Below, piece by piece: positions 35,478 to 43,724 of a stretch of DNA of 64,000 nucleotides. Source of the DNA: JAAYCI01 sp031551695 (GTDB lineage: Bacteria; Bacillota; Clostridia; Oscillospirales; Ruminococcaceae); assembly GCA_031551695.1 (NCBI GenBank), contig JAVBNG010000020.1, positions 79,228 through 143,227 on the forward strand, in the 5' to 3' direction. The notes under the pieces were generated by a model. It did not search any database, had not been told where the DNA came from, and saw nothing but the letters and a program-made list of their open reading frames with translations. The translations under genes and the position numbers were made by a program. Position 1 is the first letter of the stretch; every line of letters starts with the position of its first letter.

Positions 35478-35511
35478 GGATTGGCGGACTACAAAGTCCG
35501 CCAATCCTTTT
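35478..35511 (+). terminator. Perfect terminator closing the zinc-ribbon cassette
   Basis: GGATTGGCGGACT and AGTCCGCCAATCC form a perfect 13-bp stem with an ACAA loop and a TTTT tail. Confidence 0.9.
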
Positions 35512-35521
35512 CTGCGCCTAT

Positions 35522-35548
35522 AGTGAACCATCCCTACAGTGAACCATC
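35522..35548. repeat. Short direct repeat
   Basis: AGTGAACCATC occurs at 35522-35532 and 35538-35548, 16 bases apart. It lies in the 329-base gap between the cassette and the GlcNAc operon. No function is assigned. Confidence 0.5.
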
Positions 35549-35722
35549 ATAATAACGAAATATGTGTTTATCTGTTCTCTTATCACTTAGCGTAGAGCGT
35601 TGCATGAATTGTTCTTTGTTTGTGGCGGCTGCCGGGATTGTGCCTGTACACTGTTCACAAAAACCGGCCGAAAATTATGGGACAATCGCATCTTGTGCGA
35701 AAAAGGTATTTCGGCTATTATT

Positions 35723-35747
35723 AAATTGAGTTTAGAAATAGAGTTTA
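35723..35747. promoter_or_regulatory. Tandem 12-mer repeats upstream of the GlcNAc operon
   Basis: AAATTGAGTTTA (35723-35734) and AAATAGAGTTTA (35736-35747) differ by one base and are 13 bases apart. A TATTAAA/TTTAATA inverted pair overlaps them (about 35719-35750). They lie 40-60 bases before the kinase start. They may bind the ROK regulator encoded at the end of the operon. Confidence 0.4.
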
Positions 35748-35784
35748 ATATTGAGGTTTTGCACGGTGGAAGGGGGTGGGCCGT

Positions 35785-36765
35785 ATGGGTTTGCTGTTGG
35801 GGATTGACGGTGGAGGAACACGGACGGTTGCTGTGGCCGCCACCGTTTGCGGCGAGGTAGTTGCCCAAGCGCAGGGGCGTTCTGTCAATTATTATTCGGT
35901 GGGGCTGCCTGCCGCGCGGGAAAATATGGCCACTGTGATGCGGGACTTGCAAAGCGGGTGCGGCGGCAAAGGATTTGACTGCGCTTTCATCGGTATGTCC
36001 GCCCTGCATGGTCCGGCAGCGAGGCAGGAATTGCACGCATTTACAGACGGTGTCATTGCGGCGGAGATGATTGGCATGGACAGCGACACTTCCATTGCGC
36101 TGGAAAGCATGCTGGAAGACGGCCCATGTGCCATGGTTGTGGGCGGCACCGGGTCAATGGCTTTGCTGCGTGACGAACAGGACGTCATCCACCGGGCCGG
36201 CGGCTGGGGGTATATTTTGGGCGACGACGGCAGCGCTTACCGCATTGCCCTGGAGGGAATTCGGCATGGGCTGCGAGCCGCGGACGGCGCGGAGGAACCC
36301 ACGGCCCTCACCGGGGCGGTGCGCCGCTTTTACGGGGTGGACACCCTGCTGGACCTGACGTCTTTGTTTTACCAGCCCCCCATGCCGCGGGAGCAAATTG
36401 CGGCGTTTGCGCCGGAGGTGTACACCAGTGCGCGCGAGGGCGACCGGACGGCGGCGGATATTTTGAAGAAACAGGCGGTTTCCCTGGCCGAAGACGCGCT
36501 TGCGCTGATTGAAACGCACGGCCCGCCCGACATCACGGTGGGGATAAACGGCGGCGTTTTCAAAAACAACGGGCTGTTCCGGCAGGCGTTTGAAGCCAAG
36601 ATTCACAACCGGTTTCCCGATGTGTGCGTCCGCACGCCTGTTTATCCTCCGCAAATCGGCGCGCTGTTCTGCTGTAAAAAGCTGCTTCGTGACAAAGTGA
36701 ACCGCGAGTTTCTTGCAAATCTGGACAAGACGTTCCAAAGTTTAGAAGAGGAGGACGCCCGATGA
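35785..36765 (+). CDS. BadF/BadG-type ATPase, N-acetylglucosamine kinase-like
   Basis: 326 residues of the ASKHA superfamily. The ATP-phosphate loop G-I-D-G-G-G-T-R-T lies at residues 6-14, and the second phosphate motif G-G-T-G-S-M near residue 120. In this family the eukaryotic NAGK and bacterial GlcNAc kinases phosphorylate GlcNAc at O6. The neighbouring GH84-like gene supports a GlcNAc substrate. ATG 35785 is preferred to GTG 35776 because AGGGGG is correctly placed for the former. It is the first gene of the operon; the next gene overlaps it by four bases. Confidence 0.8.
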   Translation: MGLLLGIDGGGTRTVAVAATVCGEVVAQAQGRSVNYYSVGLPAARENMATVMRDLQSGCGGKGFDCAFIGMSALHGPAARQELHAFTDGVIAAEMIGMDSDTSIALESMLEDGPCAMVVGGTGSMALLRDEQDVIHRAGGWGYILGDDGSAYRIALEGIRHGLRAADGAEEPTALTGAVRRFYGVDTLLDLTSLFYQPPMPREQIAAFAPEVYTSAREGDRTAADILKKQAVSLAEDALALIETHGPPDITVGINGGVFKNNGLFRQAFEAKIHNRFPDVCVRTPVYPPQIGALFCCKKLLRDKVNREFLANLDKTFQSLEEEDAR

Positions 36766-37493
36766 ACCAGGCCCTTGCCTACATTTGCCACATCCGGCAG
36801 ATGACGGAAGAAGTGCTAAAGACCCAGATGGAGCATATTGAACAGGCCGCCCAGGCAGCCGCGCGAACGCTGCAAAGCGGCGGGCGCATTTTCGTGTTTG
36901 GCAGCGGGCATTCGCACATGCTGGCGGAAGAGATGTTTTATCGCGCGGGCGGGCTTGCGGGCATCCATCCCATTTTGCAGGACACATTGATGCTGCATGT
37001 TTCCGCCACGGGCAGCACAGAACTGGAGCGCAGGGAGGGCCTTGGCACACAGCTGTTCCAACAATATGGCGTCCGGCGGGGGGATATGTTGGTCATCGCC
37101 TCGAACGCGGGCCGAAACGCGGTGCCGGTCGAGCTTGCGGCGGCGGGCGCCGAAAACGGCGTGTGTGTGCTTGCCGTCACCAGCCTCAAGCACTCGCGGT
37201 CGGTTTCTTCCCGCCACAAAAGCGGCAAAAAGCTGTTCGAGCTGGCCGATATCGTCTTCGACAACCTTGGCGGTATTGGCGACGCCGCCATTGCGGTGGG
37301 GGAGCTCCGCACGGCGCCTACCTCCACAGTGGTCGGCGCAATGATGTTGAATGCCATGACGGCCCGGTGCGTGGGGATTTTGGCGGAGCAGGGCGCGCCG
37401 CTGGAAGTGTTTGCCAGCAGCAATATGGATGGGGGCGACGAGGCCAACCGGCGGCTGATTGAAAAATACAAACAGGAGATCCCGTGCCTATGA
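36762..37493 (+). CDS. SIS domain protein (UPF0309-like)
   Basis: 243 residues, a single sugar-isomerase fold. The first phosphosugar motif F-G-S-G-H-S-H lies at about residues 46-52 and the second element I-A-S-N-A-G-R-N-A at about 112-120. UPF0309/YbjG-like proteins often accompany GlcNAc and MurNAc genes and bind phosphorylated amino sugars. It may convert or sense GlcNAc-6-phosphate. Its ATG overlaps the kinase stop, and its own stop overlaps the next start (ATGA), so three genes are translationally coupled. Confidence 0.75.
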   Translation: MNQALAYICHIRQMTEEVLKTQMEHIEQAAQAAARTLQSGGRIFVFGSGHSHMLAEEMFYRAGGLAGIHPILQDTLMLHVSATGSTELERREGLGTQLFQQYGVRRGDMLVIASNAGRNAVPVELAAAGAENGVCVLAVTSLKHSRSVSSRHKSGKKLFELADIVFDNLGGIGDAAIAVGELRTAPTSTVVGAMMLNAMTARCVGILAEQGAPLEVFASSNMDGGDEANRRLIEKYKQEIPCL

Positions 37494-39172
37494 CGATGCC
37501 GATATTTCAGAAGGCGGATTTTCACGGGAGCCCCTATGTTTTGCCGGAAGGCCTTTCTGTCTGCGTCAGGGGCGACGAGGCCGCCTTTGCCGCCGCGTGC
37601 TTTTCGCGCCGTGGCGTTGCGGTGGCCCCACAGGCAAACTTTGCTGTGGAGTGCGTGCGGGATGGTTCTGTGGACCGTTACAGTGCCGAGGCAACCGGAA
37701 GAAAGAGCGAGGAAGCGTACCTGCTGGAATTTGCCGAGACCGATGGCGTGCCGGCGGCCGCCATCCGTTTTGCCGGGGTGAGGGGACTTTTTTACGCGGT
37801 CAACGCGGTTTCAAGGCTGCTGCGTTCCGGCGAAGTGCGGGAAGGTTCGGCGGAAGACTATCCTCTTTTCCCTGTGCGTGGGCTGATTGAGGGCTTTTAC
37901 GGCAAACCGTGGAGCGACGAAGAGCGTGCCGGCATGCTGGAACTACTTTCCCGCCACAACTTGAACACCTATTTCTATGCCCCGAAGGACGACCCGTTCC
38001 ACCGCCTGCGTTGGCGCGAGCCCTACAGTGAAGCTGCCCTTGCCCGTGTGGCGCAAATTGCCGCACAAACTGCCGCCTGCTGCATGGACTTTGTATACTG
38101 CGTGGGGCCGGGCCTGAGTATGGAATACTCAAATGAGAAAGATTTTGAGGCCTTTGTGGCAAAGCTCCGGCAGGTACACGCCCTCGGGGTACGGAAATTC
38201 GGCCTGCTGCTGGATGATATCCCGGAGGAATTGCAGTTCGACGGCGACCGGGCGCGCTATGCGGACCTCGCCGAGGCCCACGTCCATCTTGTGAACAGGC
38301 TGTGCGAAGCCTGCCGTGAAATGGACGATAAAGTGGAACTGGTGGTGTGTCCGGTGGCCTACCACGGCCGAGGAGACGCGCCTTCCCTGGTGAAGCTGGG
38401 GCGCGGCGTTCCCGCTGAGGTGCGGCTGTTCTGGACGGGCCATGACATTTGCTCACGGGAAATCACAGCCGCCGACGCGGCCCTGTTTGAACAGAGCACC
38501 GGCCACAAGCCCTTGGTTTGGGACAATTACCCCGTGAACGACGCCAATATGGCAAACGAGATGCACCTTGGCCCGCTTCTGGGCCGCGACCCGCTTCTTT
38601 ACCGGGGCTGCGAAGGCTTGGTGGCAAACCCCATGTCTGCGGCTGAGGCATCCAAAATCCCATTGCTCACCGTGGCGGCCTACCTTTGGAACCCGGCGGC
38701 ATATTGCCCGGAAGACGCCTGGGAAGACGCGATCTGCCAAGTGGCGGGCCCCTGCGATGCAGTGCTTTTCAAATATTTCGCCGACCATTTACAGACATCC
38801 TGCCTGCGGGCGGACAATTCCGCCATCATGGCGGGGGTGCTGTACAAAACCCGTTTTTTGCTGGTGGCCGGCCGCCGGCAGGAAGCGCTGGACACGCTTG
38901 CCGCATATTGCGGTAAACTGTCCGCCTGCCGCGCCATGTTGCGCTTGATGGAAAACCAAACGTTACAGCGGGAGCTTTCCCGGTGGGCGGAAAAGTTTGC
39001 CGTTTGCTGCGAAATACTGGAGAGTTGCGTCGCCCTGCTGGAAACAGGCGGTGGTGCGCCGCGCGAAGCCCTTCTCGCGCAGCGCGCCCGGTATGAATCA
39101 CTCTGTGCCGTACTCTGTGATTTCTGTCTTTTGGAATTCACGGATTTTGTATTGGAGAACGGGGTTTTGTGA
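37490..39172 (+). CDS. GH84-family beta-N-acetylglucosaminidase (O-GlcNAcase-like), cytoplasmic
   Basis: 560 residues. An N-terminal GH20b-like domain (about 1-120) precedes the TIM barrel with I-E-G-F-Y-G-K-P-W at about 130-138 and the adjacent catalytic aspartates in L-L-L-D-D-I-P-E-E near residue 242, the hallmark of NagJ-like O-GlcNAcases that use substrate-assisted catalysis. Further motifs W-D-N-Y-P-V-N-D fit the family. There is no signal peptide, unlike secreted clostridial NagJ, so the enzyme should act on imported glycosides. ATG 37490 overlaps the upstream stop; GTG 37484, with AGGAG close by, is an alternative start. Confidence 0.87.
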   Translation: MTMPIFQKADFHGSPYVLPEGLSVCVRGDEAAFAAACFSRRGVAVAPQANFAVECVRDGSVDRYSAEATGRKSEEAYLLEFAETDGVPAAAIRFAGVRGLFYAVNAVSRLLRSGEVREGSAEDYPLFPVRGLIEGFYGKPWSDEERAGMLELLSRHNLNTYFYAPKDDPFHRLRWREPYSEAALARVAQIAAQTAACCMDFVYCVGPGLSMEYSNEKDFEAFVAKLRQVHALGVRKFGLLLDDIPEELQFDGDRARYADLAEAHVHLVNRLCEACREMDDKVELVVCPVAYHGRGDAPSLVKLGRGVPAEVRLFWTGHDICSREITAADAALFEQSTGHKPLVWDNYPVNDANMANEMHLGPLLGRDPLLYRGCEGLVANPMSAAEASKIPLLTVAAYLWNPAAYCPEDAWEDAICQVAGPCDAVLFKYFADHLQTSCLRADNSAIMAGVLYKTRFLLVAGRRQEALDTLAAYCGKLSACRAMLRLMENQTLQRELSRWAEKFAVCCEILESCVALLETGGGAPREALLAQRARYESLCAVLCDFCLLEFTDFVLENGVL

Positions 39173-39201
39173 CCCCGTACAAGGGAATGGAGGTACCAGT
39201 C

Positions 39202-40539
39202 ATGAAAAAAACGTTTGCCATTGTTCTTTCTCTCTGCCTGCTGGCTATGACCCTCGCCGCGTGCGGTGGCGCGCCGCCCGCAAGTGAAGGAGAAGACCCC
39301 GCCGTGTCCGCCTCTTCCCCGGCAGCAGAGACGGGCAGCGGCGAAGCGAGCGGGGGAGACATCACCCTGCGTGTTGGATGCCAGTACCAAATGGACAATG
39401 TGATGTCTATTTACAACACGGCTAAAGAAAAGTTCGAGGCAGAAAACCCCGGCGTGACAGTGGAATATGTGCAGCAGGAGCGCGATCTTTACCACACCAT
39501 GGGTCTGCCCACTATGTTGAACGGCAAAAACTCGCCCGACGTCTATTTCGAATGGTCAGGCCAGCGCCTGCTGGACCGCAAGGCAGAGGGATTTTTGCAG
39601 CCCATCAAGGAATTGTCTGATTCCGAATGGGGCGACCAGTTCCTCGACAGCGCATTTTCCGGCTCCACCATCGACGGAGAACGTTACCTGGTTCCGGAGG
39701 CCAGCGATGTGAGCAACGTCATCTGGTACAACAAGGCGATTTTTACTGAGCTTGGTGTTGAAGTGCCCACCACATGGGATGAGATGATTACCGCCTGTGA
39801 AACCATCCAGGGCGCGGGTTACGTGCCTTTTGCCATGGGCAACAAGGGCTTTTGGCCAATGGGCAACTGGGGGGCGCACATCCTTTCACGCGTGGTGGGT
39901 GAAGACGTTTACAACGACGCCATGACCTTCCAGAGCGACTTTAATACCCCCGAATGGGCGGCGGCGATGGATTATATCGCCCAGCTGGGCCCCTACATGA
40001 ACCCGGACCTCAGCGCCCTGAACGACGAAGAAGCGGGTGTGCTGTTCTACACCGGCGAAGCCGCCATGTACCCCATGGGCAACTGGGCCATCTCGGCCAT
40101 CAAAGAGAACGCGCCCGAAGGCTTTGAATACGATTACTTCAACCAGCCCGCCATGCCCGAGGGCAGCAAGGGCGACCAGACCAGCGCCATTGCCGTTACC
40201 ACCGGGTTTGTCGTGAATGCCAAGACCCAATATTACGACGAAGCCGTCGCGTTTTTGAAGGTGTTTTCCAGCCATGACCAAGAGGTTGCCCTGGCCGAAG
40301 TGGCCTATATGCCCCCGGCAAAGGGCGTGGTGACTGAAGAAAATGCCGACCCGCTGATGGTGCGCCTGATGAACGAGACACTTGGCGGCACCGAAACTAC
40401 TATTTCCCCGCCGGACACGGGCTATGAGCTGGAAGCGGGCAACAACCTGTACAACGCCATTGCAAAGGTGCTGTCTGGCGAAGTGAGCAGCGCCGACGCG
40501 CTGAAAGAGCTGGATGAGGCGAACGCACACTTGAAATAG
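39202..40539 (+). CDS. Sugar ABC transporter substrate-binding lipoprotein
   Basis: 445 residues, family 1 binding protein. A lipoprotein signal with lipobox L-A-A-C is followed by a Ser/Glu/Ala linker. The body includes V-P-T-T-W-D-E-M and N-W-A-I-S sections typical of sugar-binding proteins. It lies in the operon between the GH84-like gene and two permease genes. Its ligand is probably a GlcNAc-containing glycoside, given the intracellular GH84-like enzyme. The ATG at 39202 has a GGAGGT site upstream. Confidence 0.88.
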   Translation: MKKTFAIVLSLCLLAMTLAACGGAPPASEGEDPAVSASSPAAETGSGEASGGDITLRVGCQYQMDNVMSIYNTAKEKFEAENPGVTVEYVQQERDLYHTMGLPTMLNGKNSPDVYFEWSGQRLLDRKAEGFLQPIKELSDSEWGDQFLDSAFSGSTIDGERYLVPEASDVSNVIWYNKAIFTELGVEVPTTWDEMITACETIQGAGYVPFAMGNKGFWPMGNWGAHILSRVVGEDVYNDAMTFQSDFNTPEWAAAMDYIAQLGPYMNPDLSALNDEEAGVLFYTGEAAMYPMGNWAISAIKENAPEGFEYDYFNQPAMPEGSKGDQTSAIAVTTGFVVNAKTQYYDEAVAFLKVFSSHDQEVALAEVAYMPPAKGVVTEENADPLMVRLMNETLGGTETTISPPDTGYELEAGNNLYNAIAKVLSGEVSSADALKELDEANAHLK

Positions 40540-40581
40540 CAGGTGCATCGAAACGGCATTCCAAAAAAAGGGGGCGGCGGT

Positions 40582-41481
40582 TTGAAAACGAAAAAAAATC
40601 GCATCAACGGGCCCAATAATGTTGCGTATCTTTTCATCGCCCCCGCGCTTCTTTTCTTTGTGGTGTTTGTGCTGCTGCCGGTGGTGATGACGTTTTGTTA
40701 CAGCTTTTTCAAATACGACGGATTCAACCCCATGACGTTCACCGGCCTTTCCAACTATGTGCGGATGTTCCGTGACAAGATTTATTTCCGCTCGTACCTC
40801 AACACATTTATCTATGTCGGCTTAACGCTGGTTTTAGAGGTGCTGGTGGGGCTGCTGCTGGCGGCGGTGGTCAGTGCGAAAGTGAAGGGATCCATCCTGT
40901 TCCGCACGGCGTTTTTTGCGCCGGCCATGTTGCCCGGGGTGGTGGTGGGCCTTATGTGGGCGTTTGTGTACAACCAGCGGTTTGGGCTTTTGAACACGCT
41001 GCTTGGCGCCATCGGCCTCGACGCTTTGGAACGAAGCTGGCTGGGTGATCCGAAAACCGCACTCATTGCTGTTTCGGTGGTGTCCGGGTGGATTTTCTCC
41101 GGCTATTATATGACCATTTTTTACGCCGCCATGCAGCGCATTCCACAGGATATTTTCGACGCGGCAGCGATTGACGGAGCCGGGCCGGTGATGCAGTTTT
41201 TGCGCATCAAGCTGCCCCTCACCATGGACATGGTGTGGGTGGCGGTGCTACTCTGCGTCACCGGCGGGTTCCAAAGTTTTGATTTGTTCTATATCATGAC
41301 AAACGGCCAGCCGAACCACGCCACCGAAATTGTGACGACATGGCTGGTGCGCACGGTGTTCAACGACCGGGACGTGGGCTATGGCGCGGCGCTGTCGGTG
41401 CTGCTTACCCTGGTGGTGCTGGCGCTGGCGGGCCTGGGTGCGCTGCTGAAAAAAACCGCATCGGGGGGTGACGCCCCATGA
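40582..41481 (+). CDS. Sugar ABC transporter permease (MalF-type)
   Basis: 299 residues with six predicted membrane helices. The cytoplasmic ATPase-contact (EAA) loop reads A-I-D-G-A-G-P and lies near residue 200. The start is taken as TTG 40582, with AAAAAGGGGG about eight bases before; a GTG at 40543 would add thirteen unlikely residues. It overlaps the next permease gene by four bases. No ATP-binding subunit is encoded in the operon, so a shared MsmX-like ATPase must serve it. Confidence 0.88.
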   Translation: MKTKKNRINGPNNVAYLFIAPALLFFVVFVLLPVVMTFCYSFFKYDGFNPMTFTGLSNYVRMFRDKIYFRSYLNTFIYVGLTLVLEVLVGLLLAAVVSAKVKGSILFRTAFFAPAMLPGVVVGLMWAFVYNQRFGLLNTLLGAIGLDALERSWLGDPKTALIAVSVVSGWIFSGYYMTIFYAAMQRIPQDIFDAAAIDGAGPVMQFLRIKLPLTMDMVWVAVLLCVTGGFQSFDLFYIMTNGQPNHATEIVTTWLVRTVFNDRDVGYGAALSVLLTLVVLALAGLGALLKKTASGGDAP

Positions 41482-42326
41482 CGCAAAACAGCCGCGCAAA
41501 AACGGTACGGGCGGTGACAGCCATCCTGTTTTACATCCTCATGCTTGCGCTGGTGGTGTTCTATTTCTATCCCATGGTGTGGATGACTTTCTCCGGCTTC
41601 AAAACAAACATGACCATTTTCCAGCAACCGTTTGCCCTGCCGGAAAGCATCAGCTTCCAGAACTGGGCCGAGGCATGGCGCATCGGCCGCATTGGGCGCT
41701 ACTCACTCAACAGCGTCATCGTCACGGCCACGTCCGTGTTTTTCGTGTTGTTTTTTTCCAGCCTTGCGGCCTACGCCTTTGGGCGGCTGCGGTTCCGGGG
41801 CAGGGGCCTGCTGCAGGCCTGCCTGCTGCTGGGCCTGTTCATTCCCATTCAAAGCTATTTTATCGCCCAAAATACCATCATCGGTTTTTTGGGAATTTCC
41901 GACACCTATTTTGCGCTCATTTTGCCCTATGTCGCCATGGGCATGCCGTTGGCCGTGTACCTGCTTGCCATATATTTTTCCTCCCTGCCAAAAGAGGTGG
42001 AAGAGAGCGCCCTGATGGACGGTGCCGGGCGGTTCACCATTTATGCGCGCATTATGCTGCCGATGGTGACGCCAGGGCTTGCCACGGCGGGGGTGTTCAC
42101 CGCGGTGAACACCTGGAATGAATTTTTGCTGGCCCTTTTGTACATTCAGGATCCTAACCTGAAAACGCTCACGGTGGGCATGTATGCCTTTTCCGGGCAG
42201 CACGCCACCAACTATGCCCTGCTGTTTGCGGGGCTTTCCATGATCACTCTGCCCATGATCCTGGTCTACTTCATTTTCAACAAAAGCATTGTGGCGGGGC
42301 TTGTGGAAGGTGCGGTAAAAGGCTAA
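41478..42326 (+). CDS. Sugar ABC transporter permease (MalG-type)
   Basis: 282 residues, six predicted membrane helices. The EAA loop reads M-D-G-A-G-R-F and is followed by I-M-L-P-M-V-T-P-G, typical of the carbohydrate uptake family 1. It pairs with the permease gene just upstream (ATGA overlap). It ends with the family-typical V-E-G-A-V-K-G. Confidence 0.9.
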   Translation: MTQNSRAKTVRAVTAILFYILMLALVVFYFYPMVWMTFSGFKTNMTIFQQPFALPESISFQNWAEAWRIGRIGRYSLNSVIVTATSVFFVLFFSSLAAYAFGRLRFRGRGLLQACLLLGLFIPIQSYFIAQNTIIGFLGISDTYFALILPYVAMGMPLAVYLLAIYFSSLPKEVEESALMDGAGRFTIYARIMLPMVTPGLATAGVFTAVNTWNEFLLALLYIQDPNLKTLTVGMYAFSGQHATNYALLFAGLSMITLPMILVYFIFNKSIVAGLVEGAVKG

Positions 42327-42359
42327 AATAATAGATGAGAACATACGGGGGGTGAAGTG

Positions 42360-43718
42360 ATGAAATCTGCTGTTGTGCTGGCCGCGGGAAGCGGCAGTAA
42401 GCTGTGGCCCTTTGCCGTGATGCGTCCCAAATGCATGGTGCCTGTGTCGGGCAGGCCGCTGGTAGATTATTCCGTGGCGGCGCTGCTGGCGCTGGGGTTT
42501 GACAATATCATCATTGCAGGGGGGCGGTTCGCCGCCGAATTTCGCCATTTCTATTTCGGCTGCGAAAAGGTCACGGTTCTTGAGGAGAACAGCCCGGGTG
42601 GCACTGCCATGTCGCTGCTGCTGGCGCGTGAGTATATTGGGCGGGGCAGCTTTCCCGTGCTGTACGGCGACACGGTGGTGTCGCAGGAAGACATCGCAAA
42701 ACTTGCCGACGCAGGAGCCGACGCAGCGCTTCTGTGCCCCATTCAGGGCCGAAGCGAAGACGTTGTGGGTTGCTGTGTGGAAGACGGCCTTGTCTCCGGC
42801 ATCACCGGTCACGCGCGGGAAGGCGGCACCGGGTATTTTTTCTGCGGGTTTTGCCTCGACGAAAGTGTTTTCCCCCTGTTGGCCGCGAACGCGGGGCGTT
42901 TTTCCGAAATTGAAGTGGGCATGATGCCCCCGTTGGAAGCCTATCTTGAAATGACGCTTGCGGACAAAATTGCAGGCGGCGGCGCGGTGGCCGCCGTGGC
43001 GGCGGAGGGGCCGGTGTTCGATGTGGACCGACCCTGGGATATCTTGACGGCGAACGAACACTTGAACCGTGCGGCATGCGCCGAGTTGGCAGAAAACCAG
43101 CTTGCCGAGGGCGCTTTTATCGACCCCACCGCAGACCTGCGCGGCTTTGTGCGCCTTGGTAAAAACAGCCGCATAGGCCGCAACGTGCTGGTGGAGGGCA
43201 ATGTCATCGTGGGCGACGGCACGGTGGTTGAAAACGGAGCCATCCTGCGGGGGAACAATGTCATTGGCAATGATTGCGAACTGCGCAATTACTGCCTGCT
43301 GGAGAAGGATTCCACCCTTGGCGACAGATGCGTGATGAACCACTGCGCAGAGATGTGGGGTGTGGCGTTTAAAGGCGCTTATCTTTACCACTATATGGAA
43401 TTTTACGGAGTGCTTGGCGAAAGCGTGGACCTTGGCGCTGCCACGGTTTGCGGCACGCTGCGTTTTGACGACGGCGTCACCGCCCACCGCGTGAAAACGC
43501 GCCGCGAGCTGCCGGTGCGCTATGGTGACGCCTGTTTTGTGGGCGACTACAGCCGCACCGGGGTGAACACCACTCTGATGCCCGGCACCAAAATCGGCGC
43601 ATACTGCGTGGTGGGCGCGGGAGTGGTGCTGCACCGCGACGTGCAGGACAACACCCTTGTGTATGCCGAACAAAACCTGCTGGAAAAACCCTGGGGCCCG
43701 GAAAAGTATGGCTGGTGA
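42360..43718 (+). CDS. Sugar-1-phosphate nucleotidyltransferase with left-handed beta-helix (GlmU-like)
   Basis: 452 residues. The N-terminal Rossmann-like domain starts L-A-A-G-S-G-S-K-L-W-P, a slightly altered form of the nucleotidyltransferase signature (K in place of the usual R), followed by P-K-C-M-V-P-V. From about residue 250 onward, hexapeptide repeats form a left-handed beta-helix as in GlmU. The acetyltransferase active-site residues of true GlmU cannot be confirmed. In the operon it may turn GlcNAc-1-phosphate into UDP-GlcNAc, linking glycoside salvage to wall synthesis. ATG 42360 has GGGGGG-TGAAG upstream; GTG 42357 is possible. Confidence 0.78.
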   Translation: MKSAVVLAAGSGSKLWPFAVMRPKCMVPVSGRPLVDYSVAALLALGFDNIIIAGGRFAAEFRHFYFGCEKVTVLEENSPGGTAMSLLLAREYIGRGSFPVLYGDTVVSQEDIAKLADAGADAALLCPIQGRSEDVVGCCVEDGLVSGITGHAREGGTGYFFCGFCLDESVFPLLAANAGRFSEIEVGMMPPLEAYLEMTLADKIAGGGAVAAVAAEGPVFDVDRPWDILTANEHLNRAACAELAENQLAEGAFIDPTADLRGFVRLGKNSRIGRNVLVEGNVIVGDGTVVENGAILRGNNVIGNDCELRNYCLLEKDSTLGDRCVMNHCAEMWGVAFKGAYLYHYMEFYGVLGESVDLGAATVCGTLRFDDGVTAHRVKTRRELPVRYGDACFVGDYSRTGVNTTLMPGTKIGAYCVVGAGVVLHRDVQDNTLVYAEQNLLEKPWGPEKYGW

Positions 43719-43724
43719 CGCCTG

